In this document: one piece after another, positions 47,757 to 59,918 of the stretch
Layout: the number at the start of each line of letters is the position of its first letter
How positions within the stretch are numbered: the first letter of the stretch is position 1
NCBI GenBank assembly: GCA_030077755.1
Contig: JAQJZZ010000002.1
Coordinates: 1,178,001-1,242,000, forward strand
Direction: 5' to 3'
Source of the DNA: Filosporella fistucella
Lineage: Eukaryota; Ascomycota; Leotiomycetes; Helotiales
Length of the DNA: 64,000 nt
Translations under genes and position numbers: made by a program
The notes under the pieces: model-generated
The model's input: the letters and a program-made list of their open reading frames with translations, nothing else
What the model was told of the DNA's origin: nothing
The model's database searches: none

Positions 47757-49636
47757 TTACCCGCCATGCGACGTCCCGAGGTGATGATAATCATCTAAAG
47801 GTCTCGCCTGGAACCCCATTCCATCGACCTCATACCTCACAGTCGTAGGACTCTCCATCTCAGATATTGGAGATGTAACTCGAACCTCGGGGCTTCTACT
47901 CTCCAACTCAGAACTCAAAGGTCTGTACTTGTAATCGACGGGAGGTTTTGCTTCGTACGCCGGCACAGGTGACCGAGGCGCGTGCTCGAGCTCGTTAGCA
48001 CCAGCAGCGCCGACGGGGGGTGTAAAATGCGTCTGATTTGGAGCGAAATACATCTGATTTGGAGTAGGCATGGCAACTGGGGTGAAATCAGGTTCCTTTC
48101 CAGCCCTGCGTTTGCGCCAGAAGAGAATCAAGGCCGCTATTATCCCAATCACAGCCACCGCAGAACCTGCACCAATTCCTGCGTAGGCGCCAGTTGACAG
48201 CCCCGGATTGCAATCAGAGCACGGAGTTATAGTTGGCGCAGACACGCTCGAAGTAACTGTGCCCTACTTTGACATCAGTATATCTTAATCAAATCATCAG
48301 CCAGATCAAGAACTTGAAAACGTACAACTTGTACAATGCCGGGTACGATTGTCACTAAACCAGACACAGTAGTCACAGCGCCTGTCAGAGTCTTGATTGT
48401 TCCAGGAAGGGTTGATAAGGTGCTTAGAGTCCCAGAAATCGAAGTTGTGATAATTTCTCCTGGTAGGGTGACAGTAGATCCAGGAAGCGTTGTGGTCTGG
48501 GCAATTATTGTTGAAGTCTGTGGAGGCAGAGTCGTGGTCTGAGCAATCAAAACAAGGCTCGTACTCGAGGTAGAAGGGGCTTCAGTGCGGGTAGAGGGTA
48601 TTACTGTTTGGTCGGTACGGGGAGAAGACTTGCTGCTGGGCACAGAAGTGACTGTCGCGGTAATGGTTGTTGTCGTAGATCCCTGACTTGTGACGGTACT
48701 AAAGACTGTAGTAGTAAACACTGATAATCCCCCAACTAAAATTGTGGTTGTTGTGATTTCCGCTCGTAGGGAAGTTGGCCACGACCACACAGTATAGTAC
48801 CAGGTTGAGCTTGGTACGGCTCGCGCAGCAAGACTGGGCTTGAAAATTTGTCTATAGATATCCTTGAATAACCCGCCTCGAGCCTGGTTTTGTTGGCCAG
48901 TCACCGTTATTGTTGACGTCGAAGTGTATGTAGTCAACTGCATTGAAGTTGAGAAGCTCGTGACTACCACAGTAGAGGAGGCACTTTTAGGACTCGTGAC
49001 AGTCATTGTACTGGTCGTCGTTCGAGTGACCCTCGAAGTCGCTGTGACGGTAGCATAAGTGACAGAGGTAGCACTATCAAACATGATGAATACGTTTACA
49101 GTTGGTAAGTAGCCACAGAGAACTTACACGACTCCAATACATGCACCAGACGAGCAAGTTAAACCGATCTGACAGCAGGCTTTATCCCCATTAGGTTTTA
49201 CACAACCGTCCATGTTATAAGGACAACATATTTCTTGCGTCCAGCAAACAGTGCCGTAGTCGCAAGACCGTCCGGAAGCACAACATTGCCCGAAAGGCAA
49301 TTGACAAGGATCGGCAGCATTCGAAGAACCACAACATGCCCCACACTTATCACAGGTATAGCCTTCGCATTGATTTACCCCATTCTCACAAGTTGATCTG
49401 AGGCCAAGAGCAGATGCCGATCGTGAAAGAAATCCTTGCTGTGAAATTGTGCCGTTATATGCCGGTTTACGTCCTGATTTTGCTGGAATAGCTGCTTGCT
49501 CGCGATGGCTGCTGTCAGAATCAGATCTTGTCCACAGCTTTATACCATATATCTCTGCAGGTATCAAGGCACCCTGAGCCACTGTCAAAAGACATGATAA
49601 TAAAGCCAAATGTAGAATACTGGGCCGGGAACCCAT
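47757..49636 (-). CDS. Cys-rich, Ser/Thr-rich single-pass surface protein
   Basis: Exons 49636-49128, 49073-48326 and 48263-47757 close in phase and give 587 residues. The start MGSRPSILHLALL gives a signal peptide ending TVAQGA. Residues about 80-168 form a dense Cys domain with four CC pairs (CGACCGSS, GQCCAS, EICCPY, KACCQIG), probably a knot-like extracellular module. A roughly 240-residue Thr/Ser/Val-rich stalk with many TTT, STV and TLPG repeats follows, expected to be heavily O-mannosylated. Then comes a transmembrane helix (AYAGIGAGSAVAVIGIIAALILFW) with stop-transfer KRR and a roughly 120-residue cytosolic tail. The architecture is that of a cell-wall sensor or mucin. The Cys domain is not a clear WSC or LysM domain, so ligand and pathway are unknown. 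Confidence 0.85.
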
Positions 49637-50470
49637 CTCGAGCCAAAGTCCAAATATCGATTGAAAAAATCTAGAATCCAAACAGAGAATCAAAATACGG
49701 ACGCGATTCTTCGAGGGTGCGGACAGGTGCTGCTAAAACTGCTTGGATCATTTGAAGGATCAGTTCATGCATCCCACCTGGAGAGAATAGCTAAGTACGA
49801 TTGTCTCAGACCCCATTCGACGAGTCTCTCCACAGTCTGCAAGGCGTTCCCGCGACAGGTGGGAGGCAGTGTCTCAACCGTCAAGCCGGTGAAGAAACCT
49901 ATTGTGAGAGCTCTGAAAAGAACCAGATTTCTATAATGTCGATTATGTACACTACTTTCATCTTCAAAATACAGTGTACGAGCTATTGGACAATTCCAAT
50001 GATGCTGCAGATCGAGAATACCCTGTGGTATACGAGGCAAAGAAAAGTGTGGCTTTTGGCATCTGTTGTATGCACTGCTGCCAAGGCTCAGCCTCACCAT
50101 TAAATCGGCTTTGAATTGACAGAACCGTGTCTTATCTGCAAGCCAGATTGCGTTTGTTATCATAGTTCGTCCAATCTGGAGAAGATCGCTGCCCACATGA
50201 AAGTAAGCAGGCCGAAAGTTTTCAGCTCTGTGTGCCAACTTGGCTAGTCTGCAACTTTGGCATCGACGAAATAAGGCTCCGAGAAGCAAAATTCGACCAT
50301 ACCTTTGAGGATTTCAAAGTCATGGCACCTACCAGCCTGATTGAGCCTCACATTATTTTTAACACCCTGCGACTCACTCGACGATTGCAGGACATGTCCC
50401 AGATAGATTGACAATATATGCCGTTTCCCATCGTGATTTTGAGACCGCTTATAGACGAGCTGAACCTAGG
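49637..50470. other. Intergenic region
   Basis: A 174-codon minus-strand frame (49765-50289) begins at TTG, lacks motifs and has no clear splice partner. I do not call it. The rest should hold the surface-protein promoter and the palmitoyltransferase 3' flank. Confidence 0.5.
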
Positions 50471-51793
50471 TCATTGCAACTTTCGCCTTCTCAAAAGTTC
50501 GGCCAATGGCACGTCGTCATCATCTACCAGGACTTCAGCATCTTCATCGACACCATAGTCTCGCAAACGGTCTCCATCCGAATTTGTCCAGCCTTCTTCG
50601 CCGTCGATGCCCTCCTCGTACTCGCTCTCGTATTCCTCGGAATCTTCTTCACTCATCTGGCCTTCTTCTGGGTAATCCCTCTGGGCCCACCTTTTGTAAT
50701 CTGTTTGCTGCCTCCTCCTGAATGCCGCTTTTTCTTCCTCGGCTGTACCAAAGTCTCTGATCTCTGAATAATCCTGAGGACGTACAGCCCTCGGCATCTT
50801 GTCTGGGTCGGGTGGTGGCCACACCTTGCTTGCATCCTCGAAGCCATTGACCTCGAAATGTGATGCACTCTGTATTCCAGGGCCTCCGCCAAACGGAAAC
50901 ATCCACATAAAAACATTACTAGTACCCATGCCCTGGCATATGTTCTTCCAGATCCCTATATCGTATGGAAACTCTTGATGTTGAATACGCATTTTCTGGC
51001 CTCCATTTGCGTAAACAAACCCTCCCAACCTCTTCGATCGGTTTACGAGAGCTTCATGACGTTCAATCTCCCAGCTCTCGATCATAGTTATGTTCGTTAA
51101 AAGACCATATATTGCTCGGCTGAGGAGAATTAGGAGTGCGAATAGAGTCAGTCCATTGACGGCAGAGAGGACAAAAAGGTGTGCGAGAGCCCAGACAGGA
51201 GGCCCGAGATATGAGGGCAAGTTTCGATTGTCCCAAATTACTCTCAATCGGATGAAAAGGTGGTATGCGAGAATTGCCATGCTGAAAACAGCAAAAATGA
51301 TGAATCGTAGAAAGTGAGGAAATGTCGTATGCGAAACACAATTCGTAGTCCACGGGCAATGGTGATCCATCTTGGGAATGCACCTAAACGTCATTAGCAA
51401 CAGCACTTTGCAGATGAGATGTCCATGTACTTACCTCCCACATTTCTTGCAATGGTGTGCTCGTGGAGGCTTGACGGCCTCGCATTTCTTGCACCATCGC
51501 ACACCTTTCTTCAACCTGACCTCTTCGTCTTCATCATCGCCCTTTGTCTGTGTGGATCTTGCCACCCACCCCTTGGCACCAGGATCCACGAAGCAAGCCT
51601 GATAATAGCATGGCCAAATCGCAAAAACGAAGATATTAAACCATATTGCCTGTTTCGTGCTTAAAGGTCCCGGCTCGATGTAGTAGAACAGATACTGTGA
51701 GGAGTACGCTAAGAAGATAATAAGGGAGGAAACTGCAGGAAGTGAAAGATCCTCAATCGACGGTGTACGAAAATGTTGACGAAGTGCTGGCAT
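50471..51793 (-). CDS. PFA4: DHHC palmitoyltransferase, Pfa4 type
   Basis: This ER-type S-acyltransferase attaches palmitate to Cys; in yeast Pfa4 modifies chitin synthase Chs3. Exons 51793-51435 and 51383-50471 close in phase and give 423 residues. TM1 and TM2 (VSSLIIFLAYSSQYLFYY, WFNIFVFAIWPCYYQAC) precede the Cys-rich DHHC domain GVRWCKKCEAVKPPRAHHCKKCGRC, with the catalytic MDHHCPWTTNCV. TM3 and TM4 follow (FLRFIIFAVFSMAIL and a long segment near VLSAVNGLTLFALLILL), then TTxE-like NITMIESWE. The C-terminal 100 residues are very acidic. The Pfa4 assignment rests on the spacing and sequence around the DHHC core. Confidence 0.92.
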
Positions 51794-52629
51794 TTTGATG
51801 CGGCTGCCAGCCGCCGAGATATTTCGAATCTGAGTTGCCAGGAGATGCCTGGGGGTACCTGAACTTACCTACATAGGTAGGCTGGCTCGCTAGTAGGGTA
51901 GAGGAAGGGATGCCTTTGGTAAGTCTTGGCATACTGTGTTGCTTCCTGCCCTATTCTCCTGCCTGCCTCCTGAGGCGTATCGAAGGACGTCAGCCGAAAG
52001 TTTTTTGACATGTACATACAAATCAAAAAGCCCAGAAAGGCCATTAATTAGTCTACCTCCAATGCCTCTCAATTCCCAACCTGCAAGTTCCAGGCAATCC
52101 GGGACCACAGACATCTCTTCACGCTGCTCCTTGTTGATCGGCAGATTTTCTCTGGCAGTCACAGCTTGAGAAATATTTACGTGAAATAAGGGGGTCTGTT
52201 TCTCAATGAGGACAATGTCTTCCGTATCACGAATTCCTTGTTCAATCCCATCCTCGGTATTTTCACTTCAGACGGCTTCCAGCGCTCCTCTCAATCTATT
52301 ACCATCCCCCCAAAACAATGCCTCAAGATCCTTTAACCAGGTCAATGTTCACAAGTCTCGCGGACATTATTATTTATATCCGCTCAAATTTTCAAGATAA
52401 GGCTGCTTGAACAGTTCAAGCTCCCACCTTTGCCATATCATCGCGAGGCTCTTATCTCATCCCAGCCTCCGCAAAGTTATAGATCCCACCTTTGCCATAC
52501 TAGCCTAGCATTTCTTATCTTCCTCGATTGCTACCTGCTGCTTAGAATGTCCTGAACCGTTGTTTAAATATGCCGGTGTGGCACCGAGGCAAGCTTTCGA
52601 TTTCTTGAACACCAATAGCTCAAGTCGAC
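51794..52629. other. Divergent promoter region
   Basis: This lies between the palmitoyltransferase (minus) and a sugar-porter-type gene (plus). A near-palindrome reading CCTACATAGGTAGG sits near 51.87 kb. No gene is seen. Confidence 0.55.
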
Positions 52630-54474
52630 ATGAACATGGAGAAATCAACTCCAGCTCAAACAAACATGGAGCTTCCTGGCGGCGATATACAAACTGATAA
52701 CGTTTTTGGAGTATCTGGAACGTCCAAATTGTCGAAATTGGTCCCGAAATCCTCAGTTGGGTTAACCATCATAATTGTCTTGGTAGCTACCATAGATTCG
52801 ACGGTAAGTATATCTGCCATATTATGCTGCTCCATACGCTCATCGCTACAGAATTTAGGTTATGATGGATCACTAGTAGGTAGCTTCAATGTTATGGAAA
52901 GCTATCTCAATTACTTCGAAGTTACTACCCCTCTCAAAGGGCTCCTCACATCGTCTACCTATGTTGGCGGTGCGATTTCGTGTCTTTTCACGGCTCCACT
53001 GGTTGATAAGATCGGACGAAAGAAAGGAATGTTGATATCTGCCATTATCTGTCTTATTGGTGCCATTCTACAAGGGGCTGCTCAGAATACCGCAATGTTC
53101 ATAATGGGTAGAATATTCATAGGACTAGGTAGCGGAGTCTCGGGCGTGGCTGCTCCAACATTCGTTTCGGAAACTGCTCCTTATAAATGGCGTGCTTTTG
53201 CATTGGGAATCTATTTCTCGTTCTGGTTCGCTGGTGGTGTACTGGCAAGTGGTATATGTCTCGGTGTGAGTAACTTCTCACATCATAAGCTACCAGCAAC
53301 TGATCACAAGCAGACTCAAAGTATCGCCTCAAACTGGGCATGGAGAATTCCAAGTTTACTTCAGGGGGTAATGGCATTTATTTGCATGCTCATCCTTCTT
53401 TTCATTCCAGAAAGCCCTCGTTGGCTAGTCTACCAGGACAGGCACGAAGAAGCTTTGGAAATTGTAGCTATTGCGCACTCAAACGGCGATATCACCGATG
53501 TTGTCACCCAAACACAATTCAGGGAGATTATTGATACTTTGAGCTACGAGAAGGGAGCCGGGAAAAGCTTATCTTACATTGAGGCACTTCGTGGAGCACC
53601 GAATCGTCGGAGAGTATTGCTATGCATCTCTGTTGCTGCAATTGTCATGCTTTCTGGCGCGAACATTATCACGTTGGTCCAAATTCATTCAGAGGAGGTA
53701 CAATATAGCTAACCAGATTTAGGAATTACTTCGGGACAATGCTCTCCCAAGCAGGTGTGACGGATTCTACCGCCCAACTCCAAGTCAACGTTGTTCTCTC
53801 CATCTTCAGCCTCTTATGTGCGGTTGCAGGCTGTTTTCTAGCAGAACGGCTAGGCCGGAGATGGCTATGTATGAGCTGTCTTCTGGGTTGTGCATTTTTC
53901 TTCTTCCTATTCGGTGGCCTTCTAAGTAGTAAGTCCTGTTTACTCAAATCACAAGCTAGCTTGGCTAATCATAAAAGGGTATACCGAAACATCAGGTGAA
54001 GCAGCTGCGTATGGTAACATAGTCTGTATGTTCCTGTTTAGTGGCGCATACGCATTTGGACTCCAACCTATGACGGTCATCTATCCTCCTGAAGTCCTAC
54101 CATACTCCATCCGTGCGAGCGGTCTAGCTATCACCACGCTATTCTTCAAAATGTTTGGGTACGCTGTTTTTCCATTTCTTCCAGATCCCACTTCCCATTT
54201 CCCTTTCTCGAACTACTTAGCATCGAGTCAAATCCTCACATCTCCTAGTATCTTTTGCACATTCGTATGGCCTTTTGCCCTCGAAGCCATTACCTGGAAG
54301 TCATACATGATCAACGCAGCATTTGATCTTCTACTTGTGACATGGGTCTATTTCACATGGGTAGAGACGCGGAATAAAAGCCTAGAGGAAATCGACGAGT
54401 TTTTCGACGGAGAGAAACATACTTCTGCGCCTGCACTTGCGGATCTACAAAGGGAGATTGAGAAGAGTGTTTGA
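52630..54474 (+). CDS. MFS sugar transporter with three stop-free 3n introns
   Basis: This is a sugar-porter family carrier of 519 residues. Exons 52630-52803, 52852-53265, 53314-53672, 53723-53928, 53978-54158 and 54249-54474 close in phase. Motifs in order are LGYDGSLVGS (TM1), VDKIGRKKGM, FIMGRIFIGLGSGV, APTFVSETAPYKWRA, WAWRIPSLLQG, FIPESPRWLV, ERLGRRWLCM, PPEVLPYSIRASGLA and VETRNKSLEEIDEFF. The pattern is nearer the lactose permease-like group than HXT carriers; substrate is uncertain. Introns 1 (48 nt), 2 (48 nt) and 5 (90 nt) are stop-free multiples of three, so unspliced messages would keep the frame. Confidence 0.9.
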
Positions 54475-55815
54475 AATATAGTGGAGTCACTATGTTTCTA
54501 TGAAATTGTCAATCAGCCTTGCGAAGTGGAAAAGTTAGTAATCGAAAGCTCTCGACAAGTCCAAGTCTAGCATTCATGACCTTACATATCTGAACGAGAC
54601 CCGTCAAAATTTAGATCCCTCCTAGATTGTCCCCAAGTATGACTTTCTAGAGAATGTACGCCTATTGAGAGAAATTGATACTTGAATGTCTTCCATGCTG
54701 TAGTAGAAGGTTGATGCAGGAGTGCAGTACTACTTAACGAACGTGTGTTTCCTCTCAATCTCGTCGATGATAGATTCAATCGCTTCTTCATCTACCCGAA
54801 TAATTAGTTACCGGAATTAAAATCACGACGGACAGCGATATAGCACTGAGTTCTCCATTACCACTCAAGAATTGAGAGACCCCATGACCTTTCCCATCGT
54901 GTGAAATCCTAAAGATCTTGGTAAAACCCTCGCAATGAAAGTACTGTAGGTAGGTAATTCCCAGCCTCTCGCCTTGGGCATAAATAAATGAGGGTGCACA
55001 ACCTTTAGAAAACCCAGCTACCTCCAAAACAAGTGATTTTTTTTTTTCGTTCCATCCTTCCCATGGTTGGGTTTAGAGGGGCATATATTGACAAAGAAAT
55101 TCATTATTGATATCGTGTCTGCATGCAGCCTTGCAAGCTACAGCCTTACTGGCTTACGCACATCATCATGGACTTCGGTTTACGGTGAAGTCCGCAAATT
55201 GCTGAATTCCAAGTCACGGTCTCAAGTATCGTCCAGGATGCATTCAGCAGATGCACCGACCCGGAGCAATATCCCTCCACGTTGCTGAATAATAATCGTG
55301 TGGTCTATGATTGGCTCTCTCTCGTTCGGTCCAATTTTCCACCGGTCGAACGAGACAACAACACAACCGATTGCGAAATATCGGACCAGAACTTTCATGT
55401 CTCCCCGTGTCTCAGGCTGGCTGAAGATGCTGCGATACAGGGTGATAACGGGATTATCTCCTAAATGGACGCACTTAGGAATCTGAGTCTCTCATTAGAT
55501 TCCGGTCTGATGCGAAATGCGGGCCCGGCGTAACTTTTTTCTTTTCTTTCTTTGAGAGTGCTGGCAATAGCCTGGTGAGATTGAAGAGTCAAAGATGTCA
55601 TCGATTCTTCTGGTTTGAGATTTTATATAATTCTTTTAATTCTCCTGACATATTTGTTGTTTTATTTGAAAGTCATTCAGCTTCTGTATTCTTATCTTTG
55701 GTTTCTGGTATCCACCTAATTCTTTATCTACATCGAATCCCCTTTTGTGCCAGCAAATCAGCTTATACTCCTGAAGCCCGATCAGGCTACCCGCTGTCAA
55801 TTGAGGCTCCTCAAG
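54475..55815. other. Intergenic with weak coding remnants
   Basis: On the minus strand near 54.74-54.79 kb a frame reads DEEAIESIIDEIERKHTFVK and then a stop, looking like an orphan C-terminus. On the plus strand near 55.18 kb a frame contains GEVRKLLNSKS, resembling EEARKLLNSKP near 59.07 kb. Neither belongs to a complete gene that I can assemble. Confidence 0.4.
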
Positions 55816-57677
55816 ATGACTATCTCAAGCAATGCTCAGGAGTCTACTCCTGCTCACAAGAAATCTACTCCTTCACTACAATCTCTTGAAAGTGGCAGCA
55901 TAACCGATACCTCAACACCTCTTCCTCCTCTCGAATCAGTCAAAGCGCCTCCTTTCAAACCGACAAGATCTTTTCTTCTTGCCTTCGGTTCTATATGTGT
56001 GATTGCTCTTGCAGCTGCTCTCGACGCTACGTCCCTTAGTATAGCCCTTCCTATCGTTGCAGAGAAACTGCATGGCACTGCTATTGAGGCGTTCTGGTCC
56101 GGGACTTCATTCTTACTTACATCTGCTGTTTTTCAGCCTGTTATTTCGGGTTTGAGTCACGTGTTTGGGAGGAAAGAGGTATGTTTTTAGTTTCTGTTGA
56201 TTCTGTTGGAACTCAGAGCTGACCCGTATTTAGTTGATTATTGCTTCCTCTATATTTTTCGCTGTTGGGTCCATCGTTGCAGCCGTAGCTACAAACTTCA
56301 CCATGATGCTTGTTGGGCGATCTATTCAAGGCATTGGTGGTGGTGGAATTTTGACATTGGCAGAAATGCTTGTCACTGACTTAGTACCGCTCGCTGCCAG
56401 AGGAGGTAAAGATAATTTCACTCATTACCACAGGCGAAGCTAATACTCCATCAGCGTGGTTTGGATATCTTGGATCTATGTGGGCAATCGGCTCTGTAGC
56501 TGGTCCACTCATGGGTGGTGCATTCGCCCAAAATGTCTCATGGAGATGGATCTTCTGGATTAACATTCCCATCATCGGTCTCGGCATGGTGGCCATCATT
56601 CTCTTCCTAAAGCTCGAGAAGACTCCCGGAAATCTGATAGATAAGATCGTCAGATTCGACTGGATTGGTACAGTCGTCTTCACTGCCTCGACGGTTGGCT
56701 TCCTGATTCCAGTGACATGGGGAGGTGTTATGTATGACTGGGACTCATGGCATACACTTGTGCCACTATTCATCGGTATCGCAGGAATAATCGGCTTCTG
56801 CTTCTACGAATGGTACCTCTCCAAACACGCCTTCGATGCTGAAGGTGAACTCCTCCCAGGAAACAACATCGAGCCTATCATCCGCTTCACCATATTCAAT
56901 AACCTGACTATGGTCCTCACATATCTCGAAACTATTATCCATGGTATCGTTCTCTGGTGTCTCCTCTACTTCCTCCCTCTCTACTATGAAGGTGTGAAAG
57001 GCTACACTCCAATCGTCTCTGGCGTTGCCCTCCTCCCAGAAACCTCCTTCGTGGCGCCTATGTCCATCGTAGTAGGGATCGTCTGCGCAGTTACAGGCCA
57101 TTGGCGCTGGGCTATTTGGGGAGGATGGGTCCTGACTACCTTTGGTGCCGGCCTTCTCATCCTCCTATCCCCTACCTCTTCCATCCCCGCCTGGATCTTC
57201 CTCAATTTCGCCGTCTCAATGGGCACAGGCATGCTTTTCCCCTCCATGGGTCTCGGTATTCAAGCTGCCGGTCGCCCACAGGACGCAGGACATGCAGCAG
57301 CATTCTATTCCTTCGCCAGAGTCTTCGGACAGGCACTTGGCGTCGCTCTAGGAGGCGTTGTTTTCCAAAACCAGATGAAGATGAAGATAGCAGCTTATCC
57401 CCTGCTAAAAGAGATGGCTGGAGAATATAGCAAAGATTCAGCTGCGCTAGTGATATTCATCAAGAGTATGGAAGAAGGAATGCCAAAGACACAATTAATT
57501 CAAGCATTTAATGATAGTTTGAGGACGATTTGGGTGTTCATGACTGCGCTTAGTGCGGTGGGGTTGGTTGCAAGTGCTTTCACGAAAGGGTACAGTCTTG
57601 ATCAGGAACATAAGACTTTACAGGGATTCACTGGGGACGAGAGAGCTGTGGATGAGGAGAAGAGTGCTGTCGTTTAG
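55816..57677 (+). CDS. MFS multidrug-type transporter, 14-TM DHA family
   Basis: This drug/H+ antiporter-like carrier has 585 residues. Exons 55816-56178, 56234-56405 and 56455-57677 close in phase. The roughly 50-residue cytosolic head is Ser/Thr/Pro-rich. TM1 has [19 protein letters not shown] (motif D1-like LDxTxxxxALP), then [20 protein letters not shown] (motif C region), and [25 protein letters not shown] with [12 protein letters not shown], both diagnostic of DHA14/DHA2 efflux pumps. Such pumps export toxic compounds or secondary metabolites. No biosynthetic gene lies beside it, so a detoxification role is more likely than product export. Decayed coding fragments lie on both sides. Confidence 0.93.
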
Positions 57678-57920
57678 ATTTCATCTGCTGTGGGATTGTC
57701 GAGTATTGAGGAGAGAGGCAGGCTTGAGATAGATTTTTGTTTGTTGAATAGAGGCATAGCGAGGCGTTTGGATGGGTAAATAGATTCCACTTATTTTCAT
57801 TGTTAGATGAAGTATAATATAATTGATATTTGTATGAGCAAGCAACATCGAACGTTAGAGTAATTGAATTGTGTCTAGCTATGGTAAAGGGGAATATAGG
57901 CTTTTAAGATAAGCAAACAG
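57678..57920. other. 3' flank of the MFS multidrug gene
   Basis: AT-rich DNA probably carrying the 3' UTR of the transporter. Nothing else is seen. Confidence 0.6.
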
Positions 57921-58800
57921 TCACAGGACCACCTTCAAAATCTGACAAGACGGTAGGAAGATATGAAACTTTCCAAGGAGTGAGTAATAGAATAATACCA
58001 AGGAACCAGCAATTTGAACCTTGAAATGAAATTTTGAGGGCCTTTGGTTTGAATTGAATGTGAAAGACACTTCCATATTTGTTTCGGTAAAGTCTTGTTT
58101 ACAGGTGTTTTTGTATACTTGTAGGACATCATTCACATAGACTTTCTCTTGCAAGCTGGTCTCGGTGCTTTGAACCAGGTGCTTTGCAAGTAGTTCTTTC
58201 TGCATCTTCAAAAGTTTTCAACACATGCAAAATGTATATCTGGCTGAAAACTCTTTTGTTTTCTTACACATTTACTTCTGATGGAATCTGGGTTTAAGCT
58301 TTTGGAGCACAGGATTTCTTAGCTACCTGCAAGCTGTTGAAGATAGTTCGCTAGGACCCATAGCACCGTTGGAAGTACACGTAGCAATGATTTCACATAA
58401 ATATGGAATGTTACGGAAATGATCTTGCTCGCTTCTAAGACACGACTGTATTCCAGCACAAGACCTCTTTTGACCAATGGGCTCCGGAGATGTTATATTC
58501 AAAGGAAGTGTTACAAGATCTAAACGAAGCTATGAAGGCTACAAAGCTCTCATTTAATTATACCGTGTGAAATCGGGAACCTGTGTTCAGAGTAGAGCTG
58601 AGCGATTCCGCTAAGTTGCTGCAGGCCTGGAGACATAAATTGACAAGTCCAGTCCTCAACAACTTTAGAAGACTGGATATAGGAAGCATTGCTAGGAGAA
58701 TCAACAAGTAAAAGTTTCCGCAACGCGCGGGGATGTGTAGACACACTAAAGCGTCGGGGGACACAGATCCTCGCAGCGAATTTTCAACAGCATGAACTTA
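57921..58800 (-). pseudogene. Possible decayed coding region, family unknown
   Basis: Several minus-strand blocks look coding but do not join. One at about 58.76-58.56 kb reads STHPRALRKLLLVDS and EDWTCQFMSPGLQQLSGIAQ. Another near 58.54-58.44 kb reads SFEYNISGAHWSKEVLCW. A third at 58.44-58.32 kb reads FHIYVKSLLRVLPTVLW. The last, 58.21-57.92 kb, is a 96-codon frame. The gaps between blocks are too short for introns or hold stops, so a frameshifted relic is the simplest reading. I do not recognise the family, and chance frames are possible. Confidence 0.25.
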
Positions 58801-59130
58801 TGTCTCTGGGAAAACGTTGACTTTCAACCACAATCTATCAATCGACACAACTTACTGCTTTTGGTGTCTATGTCACATTTGCAACTTGTCTAACCAGATC
58901 CCAAGGTAGCCCGTGAGTCCAAAGTCTGTTTTGCCAGCACAGGTAAGATGGTTATGATAGATCTTGGTTTGATCTACTCAGCTAGCATCTTCAAGCTTTC
59001 CAGCTCTAATTTGGCCTCATGTCTGCCCTCTCTAACCTGCCTACCTTGCTATGTCTACAGTACCACCTTTGAAGAAGCCCGGAAGTTACTTAATTCGAAG
59101 CCACAAAATGCAACGATAAACCACCAGTAA
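58801..59130. other. Intergenic, holds a possible relic exon
   Basis: A plus-strand piece near 59.05-59.12 kb follows an acceptor-like CTACAG and reads TTFEEARKLLNSKPQNATINH before a stop. It could be an exon of the interrupted gene just downstream, but the phases do not fit. Confidence 0.3.
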
Positions 59131-59142
59131 CTAGCGAAACAG

Positions 59143-59918
59143 GTGCAACCTAGAGGCATTATACTGTCGAGTAACAAGATACCTAAACGCCAGAAATGAC
59201 AGCGGCATTCATACCCGAGCGGAAATCTGGCCAGATGAAGAGGTAGACATTCTACCAGAAAATTTCTTCACAACCATTCCGAGAGATTGGAAAACGTACT
59301 TCAATCAGTAGATGGAAGTAATTGGCGACTTACTTGAAGCAGCCGATTGGGTCATTTTCAATGCAGAGTTGAAGAAAAGAGCGTATACAATCCTTACGAT
59401 TAGGCAAGGTTCTCCTGAATGGGTGAATTTTGCGATGCATTATCCAGCTGGGGTTCCCAAAGGATTGATGAAGATCACTCAGATACCAAACGGCCGTCAT
59501 ACAAACATTTACTTATTCGAAGCACGAGACCGTACAACTACTCGAGGGACACGGATGGTTATCTACTTCGGTGTACTGATTCATGCTATCATTAATTGAT
59601 GCAGCTGCACTTGTTCAGTCTACACTGCTCGTCACTTTAGTCACACTTTTGGAGTCTCCGGCCATGGACCACTGTGGATCACACTTGCAGATTAAGTTGG
59701 ATGCCTTATGTAGGAGTGCCTTGGAAAAAAAACTCCTTAACATAGGAGTGCAAGCAGGCATCTATACAGAAACGTGGGAAAGAATGTGCAAGTACAAGCT
59801 TGGACACAAGGATGAATTGTACGAACTGCATGCTGCTGCAAGACTCAAATGGGGACGACTTCCGGGACTTCCAGTGGAGGATCCGCCACCGGTTGGATTC
59901 AAGAGATCATGGGAATAG
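59143..59918 (+). pseudogene. Unknown gene interrupted by an in-frame stop
   Basis: A plus-strand frame opens after TAG near 59.13 kb and reads RNRCNLEALYCRVTRYLNAR, then EIWPDEEVDILPENFF and IPRDWKTYFNQ. It meets TAG at 59309-59311 and continues in the same frame as MEVIGDLLEAADWVIFNAE ... GVPKGLMKITQIPNGRHT to 59599. A second frame (59583-59918) carries CGSHLQIKLDALCRSALEKK, ETWERMCKYKLGHKDELYEL and a Pro-rich end. Codon use and amino-acid balance look coding throughout. I recognise no family. A single C-to-T change (CAG to TAG) could explain the stop. Alternatively, transcription starts at 59312 and only the two downstream parts form a gene joined by an intron near 59.58 kb. Confidence 0.4.

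Noticed and set aside
49765..50289. 174-codon minus-strand frame between two genes
   Set aside because: It begins at TTG rather than ATG, has no domain motif and no plausible upstream exon.
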